Positions 20,410 through 31,675 of a stretch of 64,000 nucleotides of DNA are shown piece by piece. This stretch comes from Ochromonas danica (lineage: Eukaryota; Sar; Chrysophyceae; Chromulinales; Chromulinaceae): NCBI GenBank assembly GCA_015146655.1, contig VKHL01000016.1:196752-260751 (forward strand). The letters are read 5' to 3'. A program made the translations under genes and the position numbers. A model generated the notes under the pieces. That model was not told the origin of the DNA, made no database searches, and saw only the letters and a program-made list of their open reading frames with translations. Position 1 is the first letter of the stretch. Each line of letters starts with the position of its first letter.

Positions 20410-23230
20410 CTAATGGCCTCCACCTTCCATACGATATCCAGGCCAGTCCGAGGGTGCCTCTCCGTTATGCTCGTCGATCACCTCGAGAAGATGCTTGCTA
20501 GGACCATCCGTGTTCCTGGACTGCCTCAAGAGGTCGTTAAAGACTGTTTTGGCAGTTGTCCAGTCACCCTTAATGAAGGCAATGATACCATTCTCCCAGC
20601 TGGCACGGAAAGCGTCGCTGACTTTGTGGCGCAGCTCGACCACGTCGGGATCCTCAGTCCAGACCTGCTGTGTATAGGGGGGCAACTTCACGGTGGGAGT
20701 CTGTCTTGCTTTTACCTTGCGGGCTTCTTCAATATCCTCGGCCTCTTTGTTTTCTGCCGATAAGAGTTCAGATGACTCGTCCAGCGCCGGCATATGATGC
20801 TGACCAACTGAACGCATTCCCACGACATGGTTTGGGTGGTGAAGAGCTGAAGTTCTTCTCACAGAGGCACGATGATGACCGTAAGCATGGTGACCATGTT
20901 GTGCTCGTAGACTGTTGAGAGTGTTCAGTAAGCCTGGTACCTGATTAGATCTTCTGCGAGGTGCGAAACTCGCAGCCGAGGCGGCACTGGATTCACCTGT
21001 TGCGATTCCAAGGGAGGCCATTTGATCAGATGTCATATTGGTCACTTTCTTAGCAGCAGCAATGAGACGGGCTTTTGGGTCCTTTCTTTGATTGCGGTAA
21101 GGATCATTCCAATTGATGGACAGATCTGTGTCATAAGTATAAAGTCCCATAGGTTCTTCCAACATGCTTCGACGAATACGATCAACTTGTCGACAGTATT
21201 TTGAAGCTGCGGGAGAAAGAAGTTGGAAAAATGGTTCGGACATGAGCAAGCTCACCCCATAGCCTTTAGTGCTAGATTCCAGGAACTCAGCAGCATTGAC
21301 ATGAGGCGAAAGATATGAAGCATCTATCTTGCGGTTGCTTCCAATCGCACCTTCAATAGCCCACCCTACATGCAATCCAGCACCTACCCACGACAAAAAA
21401 AGAGATCAGGATTACGATGGCAAGAAGTAGAAGCACGCATGAAGACTTACCAATACGAACATTGTACTTTGGAAATCTCTGATATAAGCGAGCATTTGCA
21501 TTCGCAGAGAAGTTACAGATAAACTCTTGATACCTTGAGAGCTCGATAAAGGCCTTGACGAAGGTTAGTAACGCCTGGTCAGCAAGAGCAGCGATTTGAT
21601 CAGGAGAAAACTTGTCATCAATTTTCCAAGTAAGCAAAAAGGCATCGCCAATATTTTTATTAGCGGCCCCAGAACATTGTACCACGATGGAATGCAGAAT
21701 GTGCGCAATCCGATTGACAAAAAGCATGACTTCCTCCTGCAGGCATTCAGTCGTATCTGTGAACTGACGTACATCACAAAAGCCGAAGATAGAATGAATC
21801 ATTGTACCAGATCCCATGAGGTTTAATCTACCGCCAGAAGAATCCGCAAGATTTTTAGCAATAATAGATGCTCCTGCCTCACCGAAACCGACTCGCATCA
21901 AACCACCAATTTTCGTAATAGTAGTTAGTAAGATTGTCGTTTCCATGCCGTCCAAGAAGCCTTCCTTGGCTCCTAACATCTTGTATTCTACGCCCAGAGG
22001 ATTGGCAGAGATTTTGCGAACGAGCTCCACAAGGCGCTCAATAGGTCCAATCACAAGCTTGTTCACATCGGAAGAGAAAATGTAAATACCACTTAATAGC
22101 AAGACGATAATAAAAGAAGTCGCGTAGATACTGAAGAGAGCCGATTGAACCGAAGTGTGCTTCTGGTCAAAAGCCATGTAGGTATATAGTCCACTGCTTT
22201 CAAGTTCATACTCAACTCTCTCCACAGGTCGTAAATCATTGAAGCGGTCGTCAAAATAGTTAGTCACATCATCGAAGCGAATTACTAAAACCTTCAATTC
22301 ATTATGTACGACCTGGAGCGCAAGATTCAGGCCATCACTGTAAGTTGCAGGATCAGATCCATTGAGAACAGCAAGCCGATGCACCAACTGCACAGCGAGC
22401 GAGTTGGATATGTCTGGATCGTCGACAGTCAGCAGAGGAATGATGATAAGCATAAGCAAAATAAGGATAAGAACTCTTCGACTTGTAAGATCGGACATGG
22501 CGGCACCGACTTTAGACTCCGCTGGAGGTTCATCCTCGGCGAGATCGTCTTTCCCTTCCTCCGCCTGCGCAGCTTTGATGGCTTTGCGCTTCCGCATCTC
22601 CAAGCTCGAAGAAGCATATCGATATAGCTTCATCATTCTCACCAATCGCACCATTCGAACAAGGCGCACAATGCGGCTGGCACGACTTCCAGAAGAAGAA
22701 GCTTGTCCAGCCTTCGCAGACCTAACGTTCGCTCCAGAAATTGTGTTGTAATTACTCTCCCCCAACATCCACTGCATTTCAAAAATTAAGGAAGCACAAG
22801 CAATACAGTCAAGCCAAAAATAGAAGGAGCCCACTTGCACTCGACGATACCAAGTCTCCCACCACATCTCGTCTTGTTCCGCTTCCCATTTAGGGATCGC
22901 AAAATAATCATCTTTATAGAAACTCTGCAAGAAAATTTCAAAGAGAAAGAGGAAAAACACAATGGAGATAACGGCTTCGAAACCGGTGTCAGCATCTTTA
23001 GAGGTAGCGGATAGGCGAATATCGGTCTGGTAGAGCGCCCAGATTGTTAGGATGATCATCACCACGGAAAAGATGTAATGCTCTCCAACGAGCTCAGCGA
23101 AAGCGCGAGCTTTCGCCCACTTGACGTCTTCGACTTGTTCTTCATTATCTTCCTCTTTTTCTGCATCCGCCTCAGAGGGGCGATACTGATGCGTCAGCAG
23201 CCTAGGATCTCTGCCACCTCCTCCGTTCAT
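20410..23230 (-). CDS. Voltage-sensor-like membrane nucleotide (adenylate/guanylate) cyclase
   Basis: Exons (minus) 23230-21451 and 21383-20410, a 67-nt phase-1 intron; 917 residues. The N-terminal half looks like a six-span channel subunit: S1 near 50-66, S2 near 84-101, S3 near 135-152, and an S4-like helix at about 183-204 with a basic residue at every third place (RASRIVRLVRMVRLVRMMK). Two more spans lie at about 252-268 and 366-386, with about 100 residues between them and no potassium-selectivity GYG motif. A HAMP-like segment (about 390-412) leads to a class III cyclase domain (about 475-620): FGFCDVRQFTDTTE with the first metal Asp, ANKNIGDAFLLTW with the second, and across the intron RIGAGLHVGWAIEGAIGS. 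The rest is a 300-residue cytosolic tail. Fusions of a channel-like region to an adenylate cyclase are known in ciliates and apicomplexans. Substrate (ATP or GTP) cannot be fixed by eye. Confidence 0.9.
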
Positions 23231-23838
23231 TTCTTTTCGACAGATCTAATTCTAATCTGAAGCTCAGAATACAAGGGTATAATCTATTTTAGGTAGGAAA
23301 AGAGAGCAGAGGTAGTAGTACTGTACTGTTGCTTTGTTTCGGGAAGGGAATGAGCAGCGCGAGCGTTATACACGGCAATCGAATCCACAGTCAAGAAATT
23401 GCGACTTTCAAGTCACTATTTCAAAGTATTTGCCTAGAGAAGCGGAGGAGATTATTCTAAAGTAACAAGTTGCTTTAGAGAAACTGAGGTTGAGCATTCA
23501 ACAAAGTTGTTCCCTACATCCAGGGCAAGTGCTTAGGCTTCTTCATTCCCAAAGTGCTTAGGCAAGAGCAAAGAGATGGAGGTTTTCTCCATCACCAACA
23601 CAGCACTGTTTGGACAATAGGCATTGTCCAGTCCCATCATTGCTTGGATGCACAAAATCGGATAAGTAAAAAGTATCATCTTATTTACGAACACTCTCAA
23701 TTTGGTCACGCCCAACAAACTTCCCAACACTTCGCATTTCTGAAGCAAACCCACCAAGCACAGGCCGCTCGTCAACAGAGAATTATCAATCTACACCATA
23801 AGTAGCCATTCTCAATTAGCTAAACCATGGACTATTGC
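23231..23838. other. Intergenic region, no convincing gene
   Basis: Upstream of the cyclase start and downstream of the myristoylated-protein gene. A minus-strand frame at 23533-23775 has no ATG of its own that fits and no family resemblance. Probably the cyclase promoter and the neighbour's 3' region. Confidence 0.5.
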
Positions 23839-24540
23839 CTACGTTAGTGACCTGTTATCACCGGAATTAAAACTTTCTCCTGTGTAACTATTTTGTTCCT
23901 GATGATTGTTGGGTTTCATCCAAAAGATCACCTCAGCAGGAGATGAAATAGAGTGGCGGATGGTCTTTGCAATAACATCAATTGCTGAATCGACACTTGA
24001 CTGCAAAGATGGCTGCGGTGAGAGAATGATATTGCTTGACGCTTCAGGCCAAAGCTCTTTGTTGTGAATGTTCTGGGACGGAGACTGTGGGACTGCTGTA
24101 ACAACTGCTTCTTCCAGACGAGTGCTGAGACCAACCCTGTGAGTCTGACAAGAAATCTGAATTGGTCGCAAAGACTTACCGTACAGCTGGAAGATTTTTT
24201 AAACTGCCACCTTCATTTGTTGAAGAAGACTTGCCCTTCGGTTTAAAAGTCAAGAAGTTTCTGAGACATCATCGTCTGTGAGGATCAAATGGCTCAAAGC
24301 ATGACGTCATATTGACTACTTACGCATCTGCACTCTCTAGAATGCTGTTATAGCTGCGCACGTCTCTTTCAGTGGAGCGAGTTCTGGGACGAAGCAGTTC
24401 AATCGTCTCCACCGGTGGCGGCTCTTGTCCGTCTGCAAAGCAACCAATGAACTCACTTTCACCAGACATGTCAAAACTACTGCACAATTCAAACGCTCAC
24501 CTTGGTCACTTTTAAGACAGCATGAGCATAAGTTTCCCAT
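23839..24540 (-). CDS. N-myristoylated/palmitoylated protein, possibly LAMTOR1-like
   Basis: Proposed exons (minus) 24540-24501, 24432-24324, 24260-24180 and 24136-23839; introns of 68, 63 and 43 nt; 175 residues. It starts MGNLCSCCLKSDQ: Gly2 and Cys5/7/8 are a textbook dual myristoylation and palmitoylation signal for anchoring to membranes. The next part (ETIELLRPRTRSTERDVRS, then YNSILESADANFLTF) recalls LAMTOR1 (p18), the Ragulator anchor on lysosomes, which also has a Met-Gly-Cys-Cys start and a Ser-Ile-Leu helix; this is only suggestive. A helix-rich segment with LEEAVVTAVPQS and SAIDVIAKTIRHSISSPAEV follows. The last two joins depend on acceptor choice, so exon edges there are less sure. 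Confidence 0.6.
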
Positions 24541-24747
24541 GACTGGTGATTAGTCAAATCGTAAGGCAGAATGAGAAGTGGCGGAAAAAGCATCAACGAG
24601 GCCAAATCGCCAGAAGTTAACTTTGTCTCCGCATCCTGGACATGGTGATATCGTCATTACAATATCTTACCCTGCTGGAGCTCTGCCTGGGCTTCAGGCG
24701 TATCTGCTTCGCATTGCCTTCTTCAGCAGGTGTTGTTGGGTTACATC

Positions 24748-25976
24748 ATGCTGATTGAGCTTCTTTGTAAGTTCTGTCAGCCAGTTATCTTCTCCTTGCC
24801 CAATCGTTCACTAATTTTCTTTTATGGTCCGCTATCGTCAGCTGTCTATCTTCTTACCTTCCTTTGTGCAGTTAGTGGCTTTTTCTTTTCCAACAATGGC
24901 CACTCGATGAGCATTTCCTTGGTATCGAGATGCTGTCATCAGGTTAGTGTAACAGACAATAACTTGCCTTTGGAAGGCATCAAGAACATCCGAGACCTGT
25001 CTACCGCTCTCCCAAGTATCATACCCAAGAGACTATATCGAACGGGCTGCTTGTCCAAGGCCTCTCCCTCTGATGTAAGTGATCTGATAATAATGCGCCC
25101 CTAACACTTCATGTGACTTTTCTTCTAGTTGGATTATCTGCAGCGAGAAGGGATCGAATTTAAAACATTAATTGATTTGCGTAGTGACGATGAGGTAAGA
25201 TGCTTTTACGTGTCAATCTCATATGTTGTCTGTCATATGTTGGGTCTTTCCGTGGGTAACAGCTGGAAAAGGACTCCGAACTGTTCGGCGGCATCTACGA
25301 GGGCTTTGCGAACTATTTCTACAATCGTAAACTGCAATGCCTTGTTCACACTGGGCCGCCCCTGGATGTATCTCCGAAAAAGCGCATTTACATCTCGCTG
25401 ATGGACGAGAGTCTCATAAAGCGAGAGGTCTTCAAACGTCTGCGAAAGAGGCATAAATTACTTTCCCTCTTTCTCTTTGGTATGTCTCGACTTTCTCGAC
25501 GCGCTAACCGAGCTGTACGCAAGCTCTTCCTCGACTATATCAATAACGGTGGACTGCCGCTTCTCAATGAAATTGTGGTTGACGCTTCTGGGCAAGTACT
25601 CACCCAAGTACTACGCTTTATTTCTAACTACAGCGCGGATCCTGTGGCATTCTATTGCACTGCGGGTAAGGATCGTACAGGATTAGTGGCGATGTTGTTG
25701 CTGCATGTTCTTGGCGCCTCAGAAGAAGAGATTCTAGCGGACTACGAGATGTCTGATAGTGCTTACCGCGACTTGAATGATAGTAGTGCCATGGTCGCTT
25801 CCTTGCAACAAAGTGATGTCGATCATCGGATCTTTTTGAGGGCTCCTCGGGAGGTTATGGCTCATACGATGGCGTATATTGTGCGGAAGTTCGGGTCAAT
25901 TGAAGCCTACCTTGATAAGCACGGTTTTGATGCTTCTGATCGAAAAAGGTTGAGAGATACCTTGCTCAAGAAATAG
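24748..25976 (+). CDS. Tyrosine phosphatase (IphP / Y_phosphatase3 type) with signal peptide
   Basis: Proposed exons 24748-24766, 24842-25074, 25129-25194 and 25263-25976; introns of 75, 54 and 68 nt; 343 residues. The catalytic loop is CTAGKDRTG (C-x5-R). Other family landmarks are LEGIKNIRDLST, IPKRLYRTGCLSKAS and LIDLRSDDE before it, and GASEEEILADYEMSD after it. Joining the first two exons creates a signal peptide, MLIELLSVYLLTFLCAVSG, followed by FFFSN, so the enzyme probably enters the ER and perhaps the plastid (Phe at +1). An upstream ATG at 24642 with a longer intron to 24872 also keeps frame and also gives a hydrophobic start, so the 5' end is uncertain. The start lies about 200 bp from the divergent myristoylated-protein gene. 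Confidence 0.82.
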
Positions 25977-26092
25977 TCTTTTGAGTGAAAGATTAGCTTT
26001 TGAAAGGAGAAGGAATTGGTTTGATATTACACAAAAGTAGATGATATAGAGTAAATATATGTACAATTTCAGAATTCTTCGCAGAAAAACCA

Positions 26093-26608
26093 TCACTTGG
26101 ATGGTAATAGTTCACTGCCGGAGGGAGCATTCGTAATGGTAGCTTGATTACGAGGTTGATCCTGTAATTGACGGAAAACCCAGCGCTTGGCACGGAGAGT
26201 TCCTGAGACAGCTCTATCGCCGGCGTGGCGAACTGTTTGGCCAAGAGGAGAGTCCTTCTTAGAGACAGCCATGTAGGCAGCTCCTCCAGCAAGTACTAAG
26301 CCACCTAGGGCACCAAATAAAAGTGTGCCAACAACACCAGCAGCCACGGTTGCACCTAGAGTGGACCTGTCGATGGTAACAGCCGAGCATTCTGTTTCGG
26401 CGGAGTCCATCACCTCCACGCGGGAGGGAACCACCACATTAATAAACCCCCCAGGGATTGCGTTGGGAGGCACCTCCACAGTAAAGGGGCCCGAAGTACC
26501 TTGATAGACGAAAGTGTCACCAGGCTTGAGATGAGGGGGGATCTGAATTTGCAGGATTGGATCCTCGACCACTGTGGCATGTATAACTGGAGCAATACTT
26601 GAGCTCAT
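26093..26608 (-). CDS. Gly-rich membrane protein with a beta-type N-terminal repeat
   Basis: A single exon of 171 residues from the ATG at 26608. The first 65 residues contain two related segments, IQIPPHLKPGDTFVYQ and VEVPPNAIPGGFINVVVP, a V-P-x-x-x-x-P-G-x-x-x-x-V pattern common in short beta-domain proteins of stramenopiles and other protists. Residues about 83-112 are a Gly/Ala/Leu-rich membrane span (LGATVAAGVVGTLLFGALGG). The C-terminal 55 residues are basic and polar. I do not know a function. Its stop faces the phosphatase stop, and its start is head to head with the GAF gene. Confidence 0.75.
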   Translation of the reverse strand: MSSSIAPVIHATVVEDPILQIQIPPHLKPGDTFVYQGTSGPFTVEVPPNAIPGGFINVVVPSRVEVMDSAETECSAVTIDRSTLGATVAAGVVGTLLFGALGGLVLAGGAAYMAVSKKDSPLGQTVRHAGDRAVSGTLRAKRWVFRQLQDQPRNQATITNAPSGSELLPSK

Positions 26609-26910
26609 TATTTCTTTGTCTTTCAGAAATAACCGGGCCGCTGTTTGGTTTTATTTATGATTAATGTTGTGGGAGACCTCTTTCTTCCTCCTCTTGACAA
26701 CACGCCGGACTCTGGGAGGACTGCTCCGTTGGCGTTTGTTGGACTTCAAATCTCGAATTTGTGAGTTGAGGGGAGAGCCAAACAACCCCTTCATTCCACC
26801 GTCTGACTTCCCTTGAAGAAGACTTGGTTGAGAATAGAATAACTGGTGGAAAATTAGGAGTTGCTTCTTGTTTAACCAGGGGGTATTGCTTGTTAATAAA
26901 GATTTAATTC
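26609..26910. promoter_or_regulatory. Bidirectional upstream region, Gly-rich membrane protein / GAF gene
   Basis: A 302-bp gap between divergent start codons. No gene seen; presumed to hold both promoters. Confidence 0.45.
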
Positions 26911-28864
26911 ATGTGGAGTCCTTGGGGGATCACTTCGATAGAAGAAGAAAAACTGCGAAGATTAAAAGTTCCGATTAGCCAACTCGAACGAAATCGCATT
27001 CAGATTATTCGGGAATGTCGTCTTCTTGCCAAGGACTTTGACTCTTCTGTACTTGATCGATTAGTGTACGTTTGTGCCCGCTCGTTGAAGGTAAAGCTAC
27101 CTCAGTTCTGTTGTGCTTTGGGGTGGATTGACTGTTGTCTCCCATTCTGTGCAGTCCACGATGTGCTGTGTGTCTGTGGTGGAGGTGGACAAAATTTATG
27201 CTATCTCGCACGTTGGAATGGGCTCGCGGCCATTTTCCCGAGATCTTGGCTTCTGCTCGTATGCTATTCTTGACGACTCGCCCTGTATTCTCGCTGTCGA
27301 TGATGCAACGAAGGACGAACGCTTCATGGAGAATGTTCTTGTGAAAAGTGGCCTGGCTTCCTGCTACATAGGGACACCTGTCACTTGCTCGGGAAGAAAA
27401 ATGGGGACGTTGTGTGTCTTCTATCCCATGCCCAAAACGTTAACGGAGGCAGAGAACAGCTTATTGCAAGAGTTGGCCCTCGTTGTTAGCGAGATCTTAA
27501 CTTTTCGGAGAGAGCAGATCCTTTGTGCTCAACATGCTGTAGCTACAATGCTTGTGGGCATTTTCCACCCTCTTAAACAGCCTATTGCTAAGTTGTTGAA
27601 TCAAGAAAAAAGAGTCCGCCAGGACTATGAGCAAGCAAAACGCCTTCGTGATAAACCACAGAGTTTTCACTGGCTATTTGAACAGATATATAAAGACTTT
27701 GAAATGTCTGTTCATAATCTCCAGGATAAGGTGGAGTTGTCGTTGGATGTGGCCGTGCGATATATGAGTGCTATTCAACGAACTTCCCCTCCTTCTTCTC
27801 CTTCTAACTCCTACTCCACCTCTTCTCTACGCAGTGAACCCTTGGAAAAACTGACCTGGTGTGGTAAGGACTTGTTGCGCAGCTTACAAAAAGCTGTGCA
27901 TATCCCGAGAACAATGTGTCTGACATGGGAGATGTGTCCAGAGCTGCTAATTGCTCCCCTGGTGAACCTGCAAGTCTCTCTTCTTCTTCTCACTTTGAAA
28001 TCGTTGCTTTGGTTAGAAGACGTGCAAAGAGGAGAAAATTTGATTTATATGCGTATTTCCTGCACTTTGGAGCCGATTGTTGACGAAGGAAAGGAATCGA
28101 AATTTAACCGTTGCCACAACATGTTGAGCGAACCTGCTTTCTCTGCTCCGTGCATATTTTGTCTGCATATCATCTCTTCGCAGAAACCTATCGTCGCCCC
28201 TTCTGGCTCCTGTAATCTATGGCGTCAATGGAAATTGGATGACCGTACAGGACGTGGTCAACTATCCTTTTCGTCGTTTTGCTCCAACACCACCTTGCCC
28301 AATACGCAGTCAACTGATCTTCAAGTTGTGCGTCTAGCTCAGGAAGACCTTTGCCGAGCTATTCTGCAAGCAAAGGATGGAGGTCTCGAAGTTTACCGTG
28401 AGTCTGGTGTTGAAACCGCTATGACTGAAGAAGGGACATACTATGTGGTCTGGCTTCCATGTCGTAGTCCTCCTGTTTTATTGTCTCCTCAACATGAACC
28501 CTCTTGCCTGCGTAAGCCTGAGACTTTAGCATGTCAGGATTTACTAGATCCTAATGATTTGAGGGAGGAGGATCGTTACTTGCGTTGGCTATTGAGTCAA
28601 CAATGCCTGCAGTCACCATTTTATCTGCCTACAAATGACAATAGAGCAAAGGAACCTTTGTGGGGCACAGAAGAGGATGATGGACTGGGAACGTGTGGTG
28701 AATTTGATCAAACAGAGTCTGAACTGCAGAATTTCGAACAAAGTGATGCTGGCCGTCATTCTTTTTTCCATCGAATATGGTTATGGCTGAGATCTTTTTG
28801 GCATAGATTAACAAATTGGCTTCCCCACTTCCGTCAAAACCATCGCTACACCGCAAAACTGTAG
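26911..28864 (+). CDS. GAF-domain protein
   Basis: Exons 26911-27090 and 27155-28864, a 64-nt phase-0 intron; 629 residues. Residues about 15-180 form a GAF domain: FDSSVLDRLVYVCARSL, then VVEVDKIYAISHVGMGSR, DDATKDERFMENVLVKSGL and YIGTPVTCSGRKMGTLCVFY, the usual D-x-x-x-D-x-R-F plus G-T-L-C motif of small-molecule or light-sensing GAF modules. The following 440 residues lack recognisable kinase, phosphodiesterase or cyclase motifs. The last 30 residues are Trp/His/Arg-rich and hydrophobic (RIWLWLRSFWHRLTNWLPHF), likely a membrane-associating amphipathic tail. No Cys typical of bilin attachment is obvious. The ligand and output are unknown. Confidence 0.82.
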
Positions 28865-29578
28865 GAATAATCCTTGTACTACCACCTTATTTTGATGTAG
28901 CTTTCTATCGAATTTGTGAAATCCTTTTCTGAGTTTGTTCATAGTTATCCTGTTATTTGTTCCTGCTTTCTGCCTATATATTACCATCCTTGTCTCTATT
29001 TTATCGTAATATCCGTTAGGTTCGAGTAAGATCTTTCTGTCATAATACCACTGGCTGTGCTTTTTACCTGCTTCGTTCTGACATGAATGTTTGTGGGTAT
29101 CTACCTTCATTCCCTCTAAGGTGCTGATTGGTAAATATACAGACCGCCTTGTTGTTGATTTATTTTAAATATTTATTATGAGACATCCTTTGTGTGGCGA
29201 ATTATATCTGTGGATGTACCTTTCCATAGTGGCCATTATCTCTTTGTTTAGTACTGTTGCCTAGTGATGTTGACACGTAGTGATTGAGATGCTTGGTTCT
29301 GGTGTGCGGGCTTGACAACCTCAAGAAGGCCCATTGTCTACCAGCAGAGCCTAAACAAATTAAAACGTTGTATGGAAGAAGATCAAGAAGACGAAGAAGT
29401 GATAATGAAATTCAATACTGCATCATCACACCATAACCTCTTCTATGTTTTTTCTATGCTCCTAACTTGTAATTATTTAAACTTTCCACAATTGCGAATA
29501 TTCATTCTTGAACATGCGCTTGCACCATCAGATACATAATTGGCACAGGAGATACAAGCGACTTGGCAATGTAGCTCA
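28865..29578. other. Convergent intergenic region, no gene seen
   Basis: 714 bp between the stops of the GAF gene and the 2OG oxygenase gene. It is T-rich, with several small unrelated frames and no recognisable element. A plus-strand frame at 29312-29539 is poor in family features and is not called. Confidence 0.55.
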
Positions 29579-30721
29579 TCAATAGTACGACTGATGAGTT
29601 GCATCGGTGAAGTCGCCAAACGTTTGCGCTTGTTTGGAAGGTAATTCATGCGCTGCGACAGGTCGCCAGCGTTTTGCCAAAGGAGGTACTCCAGGAGGTA
29701 GATTAGCCGCAGCTGACTGTGTTTGGGTCTGATTGGGATCCACACCGGAAGGAGCGATCATGAGGGCATCATACATGGGCTCCATAAAGACTGCGTAGGT
29801 CTCACGGGATACATCTGGCACATAGCTACCACGCACTGCATGAGGAGTAGCCTGCAGATAGCCACCAGATTGGACTTGGGCCGTCTCCCCTATCTGATAG
29901 CCAATATGATCTGTCGGGATAATGATCTTGAGAAGTTCTGAGCGACGGTTCCGGCAGTAAAGGCCCGCCTTCGGATCAAGATTACTGCTCACTTCAACTC
30001 CATCCTTATCCAGATACATGGCAGAAGTGAGTCCAGTCAAAGAACCATGATCGTTGTGCCAGCCACACCAACTCGAGAAATCGGTTTCCTCGTTCAGATC
30101 CTGCACTTGTTTCGTTGGGTTAGCGAAGTAGTGAAGGAGACGGGCCTTGGCACACTTGCTTTCAGCGATAACTTTCTCAAGAGCATCTTGGGGATAAGTT
30201 GGGCATCGAGAGTGCACGTAAGTATCACACTGTCGCGCAACTAGCTGGCCAACGGCAACAATGATTTGGCCAAGCTCCTTGAAAGCTGGCTCCAACTCTG
30301 GGAGATCCTCAGTAGGCCAAATATTTGGATGAACAAAGGACGGATACTTCGCAATGATGGCAGGATCCTCCTCGGGTCGATCATACTGAGGATTAGCGTA
30401 ATAAGATCCCTTGGACAGGTCGGGCTTGCCCTCCAGATTCTCCTTGCCATGAGACCAGCCAAAAGAATAGTAGCTTTCAGCATGGACACACTTCTCCTTG
30501 ACCTCTTCTGGAAGTAAAGCAAATTTACGTGCGAGAGGGAGAGCAGTTTGTCTTGCCTCAATAAATCCTGGCACATTCTTGACAGTCAGCACACCCACTC
30601 CATCCATTCCATAGGCTCGTTCGATCTCAGCCGACAGATCCTTGCCGGCAACAAGGTCATTATAATCCAATTGGACCACCTCAGCGATTTTGTAATGAAA
30701 GGCTGTGGTGGCGGCCGACAT
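29579..30721 (-). CDS. 2-oxoglutarate/Fe(II)-dependent dioxygenase
   Basis: A single exon of 380 residues. The layout is that of the isopenicillin-N-synthase-like oxygenases: an N-terminal cap with GMDGVGVLTVKNVPGF and FALLPEEVKEKC, then a jelly-roll core. The iron ligands are His222 and Asp224 in WCGWHNDHGSLTGL, and His294 in QATPHAVRGS. It is longer than the minimal enzyme by a Gln/Pro-rich C-terminal extension of about 60 residues. No targeting peptide is visible. The substrate cannot be read from sequence; plant relatives act on hormones and secondary metabolites. Its start faces the two-TM protein gene about 220 bp away. Confidence 0.92.
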   Translation of the reverse strand: MSAATTAFHYKIAEVVQLDYNDLVAGKDLSAEIERAYGMDGVGVLTVKNVPGFIEARQTALPLARKFALLPEEVKEKCVHAESYYSFGWSHGKENLEGKPDLSKGSYYANPQYDRPEEDPAIIAKYPSFVHPNIWPTEDLPELEPAFKELGQIIVAVGQLVARQCDTYVHSRCPTYPQDALEKVIAESKCAKARLLHYFANPTKQVQDLNEETDFSSWCGWHNDHGSLTGLTSAMYLDKDGVEVSSNLDPKAGLYCRNRRSELLKIIIPTDHIGYQIGETAQVQSGGYLQATPHAVRGSYVPDVSRETYAVFMEPMYDALMIAPSGVDPNQTQTQSAAANLPPGVPPLAKRWRPVAAHELPSKQAQTFGDFTDATHQSYY

Positions 30722-30786
30722 TGATCTCTCGATGATATCTTTTATTTAGTGGTGGCCGGTGACCGTAGCACCTCAAGTTGAAGCAG

Positions 30787-30839
30787 TCTGGACATCTGGA
30801 CATCTGGATATTTGGATATTTGGATATTTGGGCATTTGG
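30787..30839. repeat. Short tandem repeat, (GGACATCT)/(GGATATTT)n
   Basis: Imperfect 8-nt tandem copies (TGGACATC twice, then TGGATATT three times, ending TGGGCATT) between two divergent genes. A similar TCTGGACATCTGG string recurs near 52,400. Confidence 0.8.
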
Positions 30840-30939
30840 CTTTCCACTGGTCGAAATCGCTTCCAAACAATTCGGCGCGTCTGGAATCTGTTCTATTATC
30901 TCATCACTCTGTGACTTGATCGTCTGATCGCAGTTGGCC

Positions 30940-31675
30940 ATGCTGAAAGCGCTAAAGAATTTTTTCGATCGCGATGCCCTACCAACTCATAGCGGAAGCA
31001 GGAGCAATAATGGTGTGAAAGGCATACCCGTGGTAGACAAAGCGGTGAGTCAAATCCTCTTCTAGACTTGAAGAAATCATCCTTTCTTATATCGCTGCGG
31101 GATTTGCGGTTCCGTAGGTGGCCTTTTCCTTGCTGTGGGCTGTGCTCTCCGTGGTACTGGTGGTGGTGGGCTATTGGCACTGCCGTACGCACGCCTTCAG
31201 TTACGATCTCAACTGCAAGGCCTCGCTCTGTGAATGGAGAACTACTAATTCTTCTATCCCTACTGTTTCATTTCCTAAAGCTGACTTCATTGACGCGGAG
31301 GTCGTGCGCTTGGACGAGAATGGCCGCTTTTTGGACAGCGAAAGGCTGAAAGACAAGAAAACCAGTCGCTCTGCAGGCTACTCCGTGCGGCTGAAGTTGC
31401 GCCTGCCCGTTGAAGATGGTAGTAAGATCAAGACGGAGCAGTACTTGATGTTTGCTCCCTATGATCTAGGCCGACGGGTGAGCAAAACGGCTGTGAGTGG
31501 CATCCGCAGTTTCCTGGAGAGCGAAGAGCGCGATCGTTATTATTACTCGCGAGGCCGCATGATCACCGCGCTTGGAATTATCTGCATATTCACAGGGTTG
31601 GTCTCACTTCTCTTGTCTTGCCTTTTCGGCCAGTGGATGGAGGTATCGCCGCGAAGGATGAAGAAGTCCTCGTGA
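30940..31675 (+). CDS. Two-span membrane protein, function unknown
   Basis: Exons 30940-31044 and 31118-31675, with a 73-nt phase-0 intron; 220 residues. A first membrane span follows the intron (VAFSLLWAVLSVVLVVVGYW). Then comes a soluble region of about 120 residues with paired Cys (LNCKASLCEW) and an alternating beta-like segment (SAGYSVRLKLRLPVEDGSK). A second span lies near the end (ALGIICIFTGLVSLLLSCLF), then a short basic tail. The two spans with a lumenal or external beta domain between them suggest an ER, Golgi or surface protein. I do not recognise the family. Confidence 0.78.
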
